Assembly (NCBI GenBank): GCA_004369085.1
Contig: ML210229.1
Span: 59,827-123,826, forward strand
Direction: 5' to 3'
DNA: 64,000 nucleotides
DNA from: Coprinopsis marcescibilis
Taxonomy: Eukaryota > Basidiomycota > Agaricomycetes > Agaricales > Psathyrellaceae
The notes under the pieces are model-generated. The model was not told the origin of the DNA, searched no databases, and saw only the letters and a list, made by a program, of their open reading frames with translations. The translations under genes were made by a program, and so were the position numbers. Each line of letters starts with the position of its first letter. The first letter of the stretch is position 1. Below are positions 1 to 12,639 of the stretch, piece after piece.

Positions 1-1677
1 TCATCTTCCTCAGCCTCTTCCGGATCCACCGCACCATCCCAACCGTCCACCCAGACCCACACGCGGACGCAAAACTCGGGACTGGCGCCGCTCCTGCCCA
101 ACTTTTTGCCGCCGCCGCCTGGACAGACTGTCGTGCCTGTGATCGTGGTTGGGCTGCAGAGCGTCAACTCGGGCTCGGACGTGGCGGCTGCTGGATGGGA
201 TGAGGGGGTGCATGGGCCTCTGGACGCTGGAAACGCTGCTGGTGCTGGTGCTAATACCGGAGAAGAGTGGGTTCAACGACCGGCTCAGCGGCGACAACGC
301 CAACCGCAATCACCGCAGCAGCAACAGCCTAGAGTGTACTCGGAGCTCGAAGGTGATGCGTTTGGGTACCCGCCTATCAGCTTTTCGGACGATGAGGACG
401 AGGATGGGGACGGGGAGCTGGAAGCCAACGATTGGGATCTGCATCGCGAGAATGAGGGTGTGGATGTCGATGAGGTGTACGGGTTTGAGCATGCGTTTGA
501 GCAGGTTGAGAGGAGGTATATATCTGATCTGTTGGACAGCGAGGATGAGGAGGAAGAGGAGAGCGACGAAGATGAGAGCGAGAGCGAGAGGAGTGGAAGT
601 GATAGTGAAGAATACGACGACGATGAGTCCGACGCGGGCGATACGGAGGACGAGGCTTGGGAGAGGGAGTTTGAGGAGCGCTTCTGGGCGCGCACGAGGG
701 CACTGCGGGAGCGGGAGGTTTCGCGGACGAGTCCTGCGCGATATCCCTATGGATCCTTGGCAGAACGCAATGCAGAGTTGGCGGCCAACGAGCGATTGGT
801 GGGGCGGGAAGTCCGGAGGGACATGCGCAGAGAGCGGATTGAGGTCAAGAAAGCTGCCAAACGCGAAGCTGCGAAGAGGCAGAAGGAGGCGAGGAGGGAG
901 GAGAGGAGGGCGGCGAGGCGGGCCGCTCGGGCTGACGGGGAGAGGCGGTCGAGGGTTGCTGCGGATGTACCGAGGGGTGTGGGGAGTTCTGGATCGAGGG
1001 TGAGGAGACCGAGGTCTGGTGTACGGGGGACGCCTGTGCCCCCTGCGAGACTGCCTGTTCCTCCACCGCCGCCACCGCCTCCGCAGATGAGGCCCAGGAC
1101 TGCGAACACGGCTGCCGCCGCCGCCGCCAGTGCCATGCAGGCCAACGCTGCTCCTGGTTCCAGGACGTTCTTGATATACGTGATTGGTGGATATTACCCG
1201 CCAGACCATACGATCGTCACCGGAGGGTTGGAGAACTTTGAGTCGTTTGAGGCCTTGTTGGAGTTGGCGGAGATGTTGGGCCAGGGCAAGACGCCTACGG
1301 TCACCAAGGAGGATATTGATAAGAGTGGCCTGGAGATCATCAAGAGCACACAGTTGATGCAGTATGAGGAGGAAGGAAGGATTGCCTATAGCTGCGTTGA
1401 GAGGGTGAGTGCTTTTGTAATTGGCGTTTTCACGAGGGAGGGTATTGATTGATTGATTTTATTTGCAGTGCCTTATTTGCTTGGACGACTATGAAGTTGA
1501 GGATGATGTGAGAGTCATGACATGCCGCCATGCGTTCCACAAAGACTGTGTGGACAAGTGGCTGCAGACTGGGAGGAATAATTGCCCTGCTTGTCGGTCG
1601 ACTGTGAGTCCTTTTATCTCTTTTGCTTCGAAATCATACTAATCCTTGTTTATTAGGGTGTTTCGTCGACTGAGTAA
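1..1677 (+). CDS. RING-H2 zinc-finger E3 ubiquitin ligase (5' partial)
   Basis: Predicted RING-type E3 ubiquitin ligase that would recruit an E2 enzyme to substrates. The frame is open from base 1, so the start lies outside the window. Exons 1-1404, 1469-1603 and 1657-1677 give 519 visible residues. The body is low complexity: Pro-rich and Gln-rich, then a long Asp/Glu/Ser tract (about bases 390-650), then a Lys/Arg-Glu charged helix (about 780-960), then a poly-Pro run. The last exons encode a canonical C3H2C3 finger: CLIC, then CRHAFHKDCVDKW, then CPAC. Both introns have clean GT..AG ends, and the second joins to a short tail (GVSSTE) before TAA. Architecture (disordered acidic N-terminus, C-terminal RING-H2) is common in basidiomycete E3s. 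Substrate unknown. The RING assignment is secure; anything more specific is not. Confidence 0.93.
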
Positions 1678-3586
1678 AACTGCAGTTCCTCGTGGTTGCT
1701 GCCGCAAACGCAAAAGAGGCACTCAACAAAACCGTAACACGAAGCTCGATGACGATGAAAAACTCGACCGACCTACCGCCATTCCCTATTCATTCCCTCT
1801 ATTCACATCCGCAAGTTCTCATGCCCCAACTACCCCTTATTTACATGATGCCTACTTGCTTCACACATACCCCGTCATCGTCTTCACCTTCACTCACCTT
1901 CATCTCTACTCGCGCTAACCATCTAGAATCAAAGTTTTGTATTTCTGTCTTGTTTTCTGCATCGCTATAATCCACCTGCTACCTACGGGTCCTACCACTA
2001 TCCATTCCTTTGCATTCATTTCCATTTCCATTGTCATCCCTTTCCGCTATTCATTCTCCATCCATGTTTTGGCCTCTTGTAATTCTTCAAACTGTGTTCC
2101 TTCACATCAAAGGTTGTGAACACGCCATGTATCGCGTAAATTTTATCTATCTCTCGAGCTTTGCTATTATCAACTAGTAGCCTTTGATCCTCTCTCATTC
2201 AAACTCAAACATTTATGTTTTGTACCCACTGTCATAACTTGCTGCTCAATCCATTGTTTATTTCCTCTTGGAACTGTCAGTGGGGCCGTGTTGTTCGGGT
2301 GTTTCCAACCATCCACTTCTGGTTGTGACCAAAGCTTGGGAGCAATAGTGAACACTGCTCTGCTGAATAGTGCACTTCGATGAGGAAACCAACACCGGAG
2401 ACAATTCCAAGCGATGGTCTGTCACTGAGATGCTTGCGTCATGCTACAAGGGGTTCTCCATTACTCGCGATGCTGGTAAGGTTTACCTGCGAAAGAACCT
2501 GATATCTGCTCAAGGAGGAGATGTTGTAGTTTCTCCTTGATGTATGGTGTCGGGCCTCGGTTTAATTTAATTGGTGGGCACAGTACCCGTGGATGGATGT
2601 CGCATATCTCTTACCCGTCGTGGTAGGTTTCCAACGCTAACATGTTCCACCACTCACGTTTACCCATGTCATCAGTGCTGAGTTCGTGTAGGCGCTTATA
2701 GTAGGTCCGCCGAGGCTTGGCAGCAAAGACTTCACAATACATCTGACTCCAACATACCAGTAAAGCCTACCAGAGTCCTATCAATGTACATACCTACCCG
2801 TTATGACATACTAGTAAACTACTAGTAATATCTAGTATGGCATGATTGGTTTCAATTTGATTACAGCCCATCGTGCCCCATTAGCGAGGCGACCCAGCTT
2901 ACGCTGGCTGAAAGGCTGTGGGCCATCCATCAGGCCGTCGTTGTGAGCCTACCACTTATTTCAGCTATAGAATAGGACATGTACGAGCAGCTGGCATATT
3001 TATGTCAAGTCCTTTCACCGCAGATAATCATTCTCCTTAATTCCTGGACGAACAGCGCAAAGACGAACCACGGGCCGAATTTCGGGGCTCGTTGGCATTT
3101 GCGCGCACCGCCCCAACAGAGTTATCAATATTCCACATCAAACAGGGGCTACACATCCACCAAACAGGGAGTACTCTAGGAACAATGGATTAAAGGGCTC
3201 AAAGACCTGACTTCAGAGTCAGACTGTCGAACTTCAAGATCATGATCATTGAGTTATTGCTCTCGCAATGCTTGCGAATCTTGGGCGGATAATCGCAATT
3301 CAGTGGGCGACATCAAGCACTCCTAGTTCAAGTGAGATTGTATCTGTTTCTGACTCTACACTAAAAATTTGCCTCTGCTCCACGGCGTAACGTCGGTGTT
3401 GTCCGTCTGAGATCTGCGACCCCTATTGGGATGCGAATTGAAAAGCGCGATAAGATAAGATTGATCTAACACGGGACCGTGGAAACAGCCTTCCTCATTC
3501 ACATGCCCCAGATTCGGGCGCACCTGACATCGGGAGACCCGATTTCAACGGTCCAATTTGTCGACCTCCTCCTACATATCCCAACC
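1678..3586. other. intergenic region, no gene seen
   Basis: About 1.9 kb between the RING gene and the ETF beta gene. The first few hundred bases are pyrimidine-rich, as expected of a 3' UTR. Around 2800-2840 there are several overlapping ACTAGT-type short palindromes. No ORF with recognisable protein features was found on either strand. Confidence 0.6.
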
Positions 3587-4752
3587 ATGAGGCCATCTCC
3601 CAGCCGGCTACTCAACATCCTGGTACCCATTAAACGGTAAGAATCGCGTGCAAAGCGTGTAAAATGGCTTCAAGGAGGAGGGTGCTGATCAACCATGCTG
3701 GCCAGGGCAGTGGATTACGCTGTCAAGATCCGTGTTAACCCTCAACAGACCGGGATTGACACCAATGTCAAGCACTCCATGGTGCGTCCTTATTCCACCA
3801 GTTCTCAAAGTTCCGAGAGCCAGCAACTATATACACGTATACTGACATTGAATACCTTTGCAGAACCCATTTGACGAGATCGGTCAGTCCAGAATGCTGA
3901 GGAAACAGAGGTGGTCATGCTAAAATTCACCTCACTCTCCTCGGACGCACATGAACGTTCAATAACACATAACAGCGGTCGAGGAGGCTGTCCGTCTGCG
4001 CGACAGACTCAAGACCGAGGTCAAGCAAATCAAAACAGTCTCAATCGGTCCACCCAAGTCTCTCGACGTTCTGCGTCAAGCACTTGCAATGGGCGCCGAC
4101 TCTGCCATTCACGTCGAAGTTCCAGAGTCGTCCCCCGCTCCAGAGCCTCTTGCCGTCGCCAAAGCTCTCCAAGCCATCATCGCAAGGGAGAAGGAGCCCG
4201 TAGACATGGTCATACTCGGAAAACAGGCTATTGACGACGACAGTGGCGTTACGGGCCAGATGCTCGCGGGCTTGCTTGGATGGAGCCAGGCAACGTTTGC
4301 AAGCAAGGTCGAGGTCGACGTGAGCAAGGGAGAAGTGACCGTTACACGGGAGATCGACGGTGGAGGAGAGGAAATTAGGTGTAAGCTGCCCGTGATCATT
4401 ACCACCGACTTGCGGTACGTATTAGGATTTGCACTAGCGTGAACGATGGTTGACTCTGGCTCGGTTTGTGATTTCCTAGCTTGAACGGTGAGTATCCTCT
4501 CTTACGTCTTCGTGTTGACTTTCGCTCATGTTCTCCCTATTAGAACCTCGATACGCATCGTTACCCAACATCATGAAGGCAAAGAAGAAACCAGTGGAGA
4601 AGCTCAACGCCGAAGCCCTGGGTGTCGACTTTACGCCCCAGCTCAAGACCCTCAAGATCTCCGAACCACCAAAACGTGTTGGTGGTGGCAAAGTCACCTC
4701 CGTCCAGGAGCTCGTGGCTAAATTGAAGGAGGCTGGTATCACTGCTGTCTAA
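3587..4752 (+). CDS. electron transfer flavoprotein beta subunit
   Basis: Mitochondrial matrix ETF beta subunit. With ETF alpha it passes electrons from acyl-CoA and other dehydrogenases to ETF-ubiquinone oxidoreductase. Six exons: 3587-3636, 3706-3781, 3864-3882, 3976-4414, 4480-4487 and 4544-4752, giving 266 residues, the normal family length. Recognisable blocks are [18 protein letters not shown] at the N-terminus, [34 protein letters not shown], the nucleotide-binding [40 protein letters not shown] and the C-terminal [11 protein letters not shown]. Exons 3 (19 nt) and 5 (8 nt) are micro-exons, required to recover the conserved NPFDEIA and RLNEPRY motifs; every junction closes in frame. 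It converges on the Dsk2 gene, with stops 212 bp apart. Very confident in identity and joins. Confidence 0.97.
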
Positions 4753-4963
4753 AAATAGATTCGAAGCGCGGAAAGCCGTCGTCACTAGAGCACATACCAA
4801 CACCCTTGGACTAATTCACACTAGCCTAGCTGACGTTGAATAATCAATATGTCCTTCTCTTTGAGGATGGGGTGAAATAAAGGTATACAAAATTGAATTG
4901 GACGTCGTGTGGTTGGCTTACATAGCGAATAATGTACCTCCTAGTTGTGTTCGTTCTAGACGA

Positions 4964-6536
4964 TTACAGCCCCCCTCCGCCAAGGATATACTCGATCGCT
5001 GCATGGACATTGCCTCCCGTCGCTAGCAGTGCCCGGACATTCTGCTGCGCATTCGAGAATCCCATATCCTGCAGTTGCTGTTAAACATTAGACGTCAGCT
5101 TCCATTTATCGAAAGAGAGAGAGAGAGACTGACCTGCAACTGCACCTGGAACCTCTCCTCCGGGGTCCTACTATCAGCAGGAGCAGCAGCAGCAGCAGCA
5201 GGTGCGCCGAATCCGCCTCCAAACCCTGGCGCTGCGCCAAACCCACCAGCTCCCGCACCGAATCCACCAGCCCCTGCACCAAATCCACCACCCCATGGGT
5301 TGCCCCCACCAAACATCTGCTGCATCTGCTGCATCATAGCCGGGTTGGAGAAAGGGTTCGGTGGGACACCACCCGCACCAGGGGTAGTGTTATTGGTAGC
5401 ATCCGCGCCAGGCGCTGTAGACGCAGGCGTGGCGGGGGAAGTGACTCCCGTATTGGGCACACCCGGTGCTGGGAAGGCGGGAGGGGGCGCACCAAACATG
5501 CCCGGTTGTCCGCCCGGATTGAAGATGCTGGCCATTTGCATCATTGTGCGAAGGCTTTCAGGATTGGACCTAGATGCAAAATGGCGAACCAGCGTTAGTT
5601 AATTTGATGCGTCCAAATTTGCAGATGCTGATAAAGGAAAGCAGAGTAAACGACCCGACGTACATGAGCTGACGGAACTCTGGGCTACTGAACGCCTGTC
5701 GCATCTGCGGTGCTGTACCAGCCATCTGTGGGTTCATAGCAATAACTTGGTCGATGACTTCCGGATTCGACATCATCGCACTCATTTGCTGCAAAAACTC
5801 TGGCGAATTCATCATGTTCTGGAGCTAAACCGCATCCACATTAGCCTCGTCCCACTTTTCGCAAGCCGCCATACGTCCGTACTGGCAACAGCAATCAACA
5901 ACAGCTCGAAACTCACCATGTTGGGGTCATTGGGATTGACACCCATGCCCGAAAATGGATTGAACCCAGCCATAGCTCCAAATCCCGCGTGGCTATTCAG
6001 CTGTGTCAGCGGGTCGCTGGGGCTCTGTCCCGTCTGCATACGCGGCAATTGTGGCGCAGCCGAGGCTCCTGTTGACGATGACGGGGGTTCTGTGCTCCTC
6101 GCTTGCCCCTTCACCATATGCACCGTATGCGACGACTGGATCTTGTACACGGATAGGAGATCGTCATCCTAAACGTACGCCGGGTGATTAGATCATCATT
6201 GCCTCTCTGTAAGCCATTAAATGGACAACGGAGGGTTTCCTACTTTCAATACACGGCCTAAGCAGCACATTAACGACATATAAAGCTAGAAAGAGGTATT
6301 TGAACGCACCAGAGAAAATCAGTCTCTGTCTATCAGCAGGAACCTCCGACTTCTCAGCAATGGCCTGCTTGAGTTCCAAGACTGTCTTATCAGTCGAGAT
6401 TGTAATCTGCAGCTTCAGTTCACTAGGACCTATCCATTATCCAACGTTTATATAGGTACTTTGCTGCTCCAGAGCGATGAACAGGCGTACCCTTGACATT
6501 GACCTGGATTTCGGACGCGGATGACGATTCGGACAT
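4964..6536 (-). CDS. DSK2: Dsk2/ubiquilin shuttle factor (UBL-STI1-UBA)
   Basis: Ubiquitin receptor that carries polyubiquitylated proteins to the proteasome. Seven exons (minus strand, 5' to 3'): 6536-6491, 6429-6310, 6257-6244, 6168-5917, 5824-5664, 5569-5134 and 5077-4964, giving 380 residues, close to yeast Dsk2. The N-terminal UBL domain contains [19 protein letters not shown] and ends in [11 protein letters not shown]1-type repeats rich in Met, Asn and Pro follow ([29 protein letters not shown]). A Gly/Ala/Phe-rich linker leads to a C-terminal UBA ([19 protein letters not shown]...AAIEYIL). Exon 3 is only 14 nt and restores RVLK inside the UBL. The Gly/Ala linker is encoded by imperfect short repeats (about 5160-5330). 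Identity is very secure. Confidence 0.97.
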
Positions 6537-8241
6537 GGTGGATGGTGTGAAAGGGGTGAATGATCCTGTGTTTGCGGCTGTTTGAATGAGCCGGGGCTGG
6601 CTTTAATGGGCGTGGGCGCCTGATTGCGGTGCAACGCGCCCGGACCTGTTCCTCACTCAGGATAGGGGAAGACGCGTAAAACGCGATTTCCAGCTGGATA
6701 CGTGCAATCACGGAAAACTGGACCTGTTCCAGAGCGTAGAAGTCTTCCGCAGAGCACCGGCTTTTCGTGAAATTGCGCTGCATAAGGCTGACATTCCAGA
6801 TGTAGTACGTTCAGCAGCACTGGTAGATCTGACACTTGTGACCTAGTCGTAGGAAGCGACAAAACGGGTTGTAAGCGGTCTTCACATATACCGCGGAATG
6901 ACTGATAACTCTGCGGACGATATAGCAAATACTTGGTTGCACTCAGCCATGAATTACACGTTTCCAACTCGCCTTTTTGGGAGTCTCGAGTTTGGAGTAA
7001 TGTGTGCACAGCCAGGCGCCCGGTGACTCAAGTTCAGCTTATTGTCCCTCCCATTGAGGCATTACATTACCAAAATCACGAATATTGTTGAATAAGCTCC
7101 ACATTTGCTTACAACTTCCGAAATGCCTTCTTATCGCAGAGGTCAACTCATTGAGGTTAATACAGCAAAAGTCGAGGAACTTTTCTGACACAGCACGTCC
7201 GAGTCAACAGGTAGCGATCATCTTAACTGGTACTTCACTGTGGGTCTATGAGCACTTGCTGTTGCCCTCATTGCTCCCAAACTTGTGCAGTGAACTTGTG
7301 ATCCGTTAGTCTATCGTTTCGTGTCACATTTCGAGCTTCATACTAACGAAAGACTCCGTCACGATCAAGGCCTTGTCAGGAGGGCACGATCTAGGGACGA
7401 GGAGACAGTAGTAACGTTACTTAAAGGTCACATGTAGATGCATAAAGGCTACCTGCCGACATACCACCATGTACTTTTGTTATGGTCAAGTCAGGCTCGA
7501 GTCACGCACACCAACAAGCGCCAAGGACGGTATCAGACTTCAGGGCAGTTCCGGAAGTCCTTGACCGATCATACGCACCTGTCTACCGGCACAGCAAGGG
7601 ACCAAAGCCTACTAAACCCCATGTGCCCTACCCACACATACATAACGATTAAACCGAAAGACTCCGAGCCCGAATCGATGACACTATTCCGATTGAATGA
7701 ACAACAATTGGAATGTGCATCTTGCGAGCACACATCTACACATGTCGGAGGTTAGATTTGGCAGAGATCGACCAGGATAACGACTGCTGGCTCAGGAGTT
7801 CCGTGTACTCAATGATGATACTCGAGACCTAGGCCTGCCACTAAGCGACTGAGAATTAATGTCCAACGGCGGTGATTGCTTTCGGAACATAAATGATCCA
7901 CGAACCTCGTTAGTGACTTGAATGGGCAAGGCGTCTGCCGAGTGATTATCCCGATTGAAAACAGGGAGATGCCATGACCTTGAGGATCGATTATTTCAAC
8001 CAGGAACACGATTTACCAGAACGATTTCAGATGCTTTCTTGGATGGATAACCTGATTTAATTAGCGGAATCGAAAGTTACAACCCAATACAGAGAGAAAA
8101 GAGCTAGAAATAGCAGCGGAATGAGTGGCGAGTGGAGTAGTTCTTGAACGTCGAGTCGGGTGGAGATAGGTGCCCATAGAGACCATATGTTGATTGAGAT
8201 TTCAGAAGACAAGCGAAGCCAAGATATAAAGAACAACAACA
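6537..8241. other. intergenic region, no gene seen
   Basis: Upstream of Dsk2 and downstream of the E2 gene. Only short ORFs without compositional or motif support were found, and no repeat family was recognised. The segment next to 6536 should hold the Dsk2 promoter, but I see no clear TATA box. Confidence 0.6.
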
Positions 8242-9087
8242 TCACTTTAGGAGCTCCTCCACGATCCTATCGTCCGTTATTTGCGCAACATTGGCACCAC
8301 GGTAGTTTAGCCGTCTCAAGACATCGATCTAACAAAACCAGGTCAGGTTCTCCGCAAAATCACGATAACGGCGAACAGCGAGCAAGGACGTACCACCTTT
8401 CCTCTGGGGAAACCCAAGGATTCGAACTGATCCACATGTGCCTTCTCCAATCCAGCAATCGCGACCTCATCGTCCACCTGCTTGACCGCTTTGCCATCTC
8501 CACCTGGCGCGCCGGCGTATATCTGAGCCCAATACCGCGCCGTCTGTTCGAAACTTCCTCTGCTAGTCATGTAGTGCTTGGCCACTTCAGCATCCTGGGG
8601 GTCATTGGGTTCGGGCGAGCATAGCAAACTCTGCAACGAAATAAGGGTCGATTTGAGCGTCAGGACCGGTGACCAGGCGTCTTTCAGGATATCCAGACAG
8701 ATAGCTCCAGATTGTGATGATACATTCGGGTGGTAGACCTTTGTCAGGAACTTCATCTTGACTGGCTGGAATGGGTATGACTCTGGAATCACAATATCCT
8801 ATTGACATCAATACGAAACGGGTCTCAGAAACTCCGTTGTCCTTTCAGGTTAGCGAAGCACGCTCACCACTTCGAATTTTCCTCCAGCATACGGTGTATC
8901 TTCAGGCCCGACGAATGATCCCTTTAGATGAAACGGCGATTCGTCAATCATCTCGATCTTGATACTCGAGGTCTTGTCATTCTTGCAATCTTTGGTAGGA
9001 TGAAACAATCAGTTAAGGTTTGTAGAGCGATAATCAATAGTATTTACCAGCAATCTCCTTGTTTACCCGTCGTAGCCGTGCGTCCAT
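8242..9087 (-). CDS. UBC1: class II ubiquitin-conjugating enzyme E2 with UBA tail (Ubc1/UBE2K type)
   Basis: E2 enzyme accepting ubiquitin from E1; Ubc1-type E2s extend K48-linked chains. Four exons: 9087-9048, 8989-8868, 8798-8394 and 8328-8242, 217 residues, matching yeast Ubc1 (about 215). The UBC fold starts with MDARLRRVNKEIADC. It has the HPN tripeptide (VYHPNVSSQSGAICLDIL), with the catalytic Cys in GAICLD, then the usual WSPVLTL and LLCSPEPNDPQDAEVA blocks. A C-terminal UBA follows (VDQFESLGFPRGKVIDVLRRL) and is completed only when the last intron (8393-8329) is removed. This UBA tail separates Ubc1 from ordinary class I E2s. It lies near a RING E3 and Dsk2. Very confident. Confidence 0.96.
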
Positions 9088-11014
9088 GATACTTTGAAAT
9101 TGTTTGGGTAGTGGCGAATGGATGTAGGAATGAATGAAGCAGTGAACGCCAGGCCACAGCGATTGATGGTCGTCGAGAACAATCAGGCTCTTATGTCAGC
9201 AATTGATCGACGAATCAGGAGGTGGCGTCCAAGAACAAGCCATGGAAAGGTTAAATCACCGTTTATAACTAAGTTATGAGAGAGAGATGTTAAAGTAGCT
9301 GGTAGCATACACACGACAGTGGTACCTGAGGACAAAATAATATGCCCAAGCTACAAACATTAACCCTCATAATCCAGCAGAGCTCCCAGAGCCTCAAGGG
9401 CTAATATTAGATCACATTGAGTTCAACTAAATTGCGAACTTTTAGGACAGGATTGCTGTTAGAACGGAGTCTGGTCGGTCACAAGCACACATGCTCCACC
9501 GAAACTCGTGGACAGCACCGCTTGTCTGCCTTGCGGGAAGCAGAAAGATTAACACGTCAAACTATGGGTCTTGCGCCTCGTTCAGCAGTCTTCCGAGCCA
9601 TATATTCCCCATGTGCTATTTTGGCTATGAACAGTACATGTCTCTGCATCGACTTGAACCAAGTGAAGCAAACGAGCACGCAATGACTTCACAGCCAAAT
9701 AACACTATGGGGAGGATTAACGCTCGAGAAGAAAAGGTGCACTAGGCTTTCAAGTGGGGAGATGGGATGAAACGACTCTGAGAGCCTGCAGATATCTCTT
9801 GCAAATTCCCAGGTATTTATACGTTTTCGCTACCAAGCATCCTTGTCCCCGTTGGGTAAGCTCACAACGGTCATCCCACTTCACTTAGGATTATTGCGAC
9901 AATCAAAGATTATCCGTGGTCACAAGGTACTCGCCGAAGGCAACGCCCTCGCAAACTTTATCGATATCAACCCCGGGCGGCTACAGGATGCGGCCGGAGC
10001 TTGTCAAATCGAGCTGTTTTTCAGCGGCAAAACCCCCACCGATGGACCTTGAGACGGACAACCTCCCGGATTGCGTCTCTCCGCACCGCATCCATCCAAA
10101 ACCAAAGGCTCTGATAAATTACCGGGAAATTCACCGAAACTGGTTAAGGGACATCAGCCACAGATTTGACTCGATATCACATTCACCTTCCCTTTAGAGG
10201 CTCTTTACCTACCTCCTTCATCAAAAGTGTGACCCAAGAAGGATAACGGACAAAAGGATGACATCATACTATCTGGTTATCCCAGAGGTAAAAATTGGGC
10301 GTCTTCAGACCCCCATAAAGTCCAGATTGCTACCGCTTTTCATTAATTTCTACCGCGTTGTGGTTGTGCATTGCTTCAAATTCCCTATTTCAGGGATTCG
10401 ACTTGGGAATCAGATTGGAGTCTCGCGTGTCTGATCCAAAGGAATGATCATGACCAAAGCGTCGTAAAGATCGTTGTTCCCTGGTGTTCCGATATGCAGC
10501 TGTAGGTAAGTAACGACCGTTACGTCTTGTTACTGACTGGGCAGAACAATGTCGCGGGAGCTCATCCAGCGCAGGCTGCCTCCTCTAGCAACTCCCATCC
10601 GCGTCCCAGAGCCACTCAAGCCCATCGATGCAAATCGCGGGAGCTGACAAAAGTTTCGGATCGAATTACCCGTCCACATATCCTTGGCATTGATCCTCGA
10701 GCCTCTCGTCCGCAGACTGATCGAACTCTAAGCGATACTCACCGTTAGTGCCGCAGTGCTCGGATTCTCATGAGCAGTCAAGCATAGGAATTCGAGTGTA
10801 TCTTTTTGAACCCTCCCCTAATCCTCCCTAGGTCGATAGCAGCGTCACTGGTGAAACAGTGGTCGCCCGGCATCAAGGTGGTATTCCGGTGACCTCTAGA
10901 CTTGCTTTGTTATCCGGACTTTTTATTACTCGCCGCTCAAAGGTGGAACAAGTCTGAAAGCAGAATGCCTTGTGTGAGCGTGATTTCAGTAGTGATTCTC
11001 AGGGATGGCTTCAC
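9088..11014. other. intergenic region, no gene seen
   Basis: About 1.9 kb upstream of the E2 gene. Short ORFs occur on both strands (for example 9417-9686) but lack domain-like sequence, intron-flanked extensions or similarity to neighbours. No transposon ends were recognised. Confidence 0.55.
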
Positions 11015-11554
11015 TTACTCGTCCGTTATCGCTCCACTTGCATTGTCGTCCAAAAGCTCGCATTTCATGCGGATGTATTTGACATTCGACTTGTAAAATG
11101 CACTTCCAAACGGCGATAGACCTCGTTTTTCGTACCATTTCTGGCTGGAAACACGAGCATCGCACCAGATGACAGATGCACCCAGGGTCCTTTCTGCAAC
11201 CGACATTGTGTACTCTAGGAGCTTTGTTCCTATCCCTCTCCCCTGAAACGGAGAGGCACAGGCAAATTTTCGGAATCGAACCGCCTTTTGTCCAGAGTAG
11301 TCGTACCGTTCAGCCGCATTATCGATGGGAAGTGGCTCCAAGAAGAGTGAGATCACCGCGATAGGCTCTTCTGACCTCGAAAGCCCAAACGCAAAAGCGC
11401 CAAGATGCGTACCGGTTTGATCGTCTGGCAGAAGGACATGCGATATGTCTTTGTCTGGCCAAAGTACGGAGTGGCGAAGAGATATGGTCTGTTGAGCGTC
11501 GATGATCTTACACCGCACTTCTAGATCTGATATTGAAGGCGTGGTGGTCCCCAT
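11015..11554 (-). CDS. GNAT-family N-acetyltransferase
   Basis: Single-exon gene of 179 residues, predicted to move an acetyl group from acetyl-CoA to an amine. It has the GNAT layout: an N-terminal beta-rich half (LRHSVLWPDKD, LGAFAFGLSRSEEPIAVISLFLE), then VRFRKFACASPFQGRGIGTKLLEYTMSVAE. The segment QGRGIG is the acetyl-CoA pyrophosphate-binding Q/R-x-x-G-x-G/A motif. It ends with WCDARVSSQKWYEKRGLSPFGSAFYKSNVKYIRM, the YxxxGF-like region usual for the fold. The ATG at 11554 is the first in frame. Substrate cannot be read from sequence. Confidence 0.88.
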   Translation of the reverse strand: MGTTTPSISDLEVRCKIIDAQQTISLRHSVLWPDKDISHVLLPDDQTGTHLGAFAFGLSRSEEPIAVISLFLEPLPIDNAAERYDYSGQKAVRFRKFACASPFQGRGIGTKLLEYTMSVAERTLGASVIWCDARVSSQKWYEKRGLSPFGSAFYKSNVKYIRMKCELLDDNASGAITDE

Positions 11555-12639
11555 AGTCCTGCTGGTATAGTCAATAATTCACTCTTTCATGAGTTTGGTA
11601 AAGATTGGTTGTGTGTACACACTTGCGGGATGCCTCGAATCAAGAACAGTGATACAAGTAACAGGACTGAAGTTGGAGACGACCAGAAAGTCGAACCCTG
11701 TCGCCAGCGGTGTCACGGTGTGTTCGGTATCAGTCCGGAGAGGAACGTGGTCTCTCCGCCGTCCAATCGGGACATGAGAAGTGATATCAGATTTGGCAGT
11801 AAAGTTTACATTGTCGTAAGTCACAGCCGCTGACCTGCCTTGATGCTCTATTGTTTTTTTTTGTCGAATTTTATGAGGGGTACATATTAGCGCTAAGTCG
11901 CCGGTCTTAGCACGATGAGCAGGGAAATGACGCACTTTTTTGTTCAATGTTATGTACTCGTACGCCATGGCCCCATTAAAATAGCGAGGCTCGCAATGTA
12001 GCCTTTCAACCAGGGAACTTGGATGCTAATTTTGGCCTTCATCGTCAACGTGCAGGCTATAAATAAGCCACCGCTGGCTATACCTTTATGGTCAAACCTT
12101 ATTGCTAGGTAGCCGCTCTGTGTTAAAGGGGTACATACTCTAACAAACCCAATAACGGCGCCTCGCTTCTGGATAGCCATTTCCGGTATGTATCTTGGAT
12201 GTTTACAAACCGCGGACCTGGACCAGGCAGTAGGCAACGGTGTCTGGGACCATAACCATAGTCAAAAAGCTGCTGAAATGAACGATTTGGAAGGATGCAA
12301 TCCGTTCCAGTTCGCGGGAGCACTTTGAGACGGTTGTCACAGACCGTGGTGCCCGGTGACATCTACTTTCGGTGGAGGGTAACAAGCCCGTCCTTGCGGC
12401 GACTTAACGGGGAAGAGAAACGCCCACAGGTTAACCTATATGGGATCTGGATACTTCGTCGTCACATTTAATTGAATCCCCGTTGTGCCAGGAAGTAGAA
12501 GTCCTTGGAAGCGAGGGATACTCACTTGAGTAGCCGAACAAGCGCTCGGCGATATTTCATGGTCCAGCAAGCCCCTACGATAAGGCAAATCGAGTTTCAA
12601 AGGCATGTATAATCCAACTGAGAATAATGAATCTGTAGA
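11555..12639. other. intergenic region with one weak ORF
   Basis: Between the acetyltransferase and the ArfGAP. A 129-residue ATG ORF on the minus strand (11968-11579) begins MAYEYITLNKKVRHF. It shows no recognisable domain and no splice-extended homology, so I do not call it a gene. Nothing else is seen. Confidence 0.4.

Noticed and set aside
106..1003. Overlapping ORFs on both strands in the RING gene
   Set aside because: They are shadows of the low-complexity coding frame, which alone runs in phase into the RING finger.
11579..11968. 129-residue minus-strand ORF as a gene
   Set aside because: Starts with ATG but shows no domain, no splice extension and no similarity to anything I recognise.
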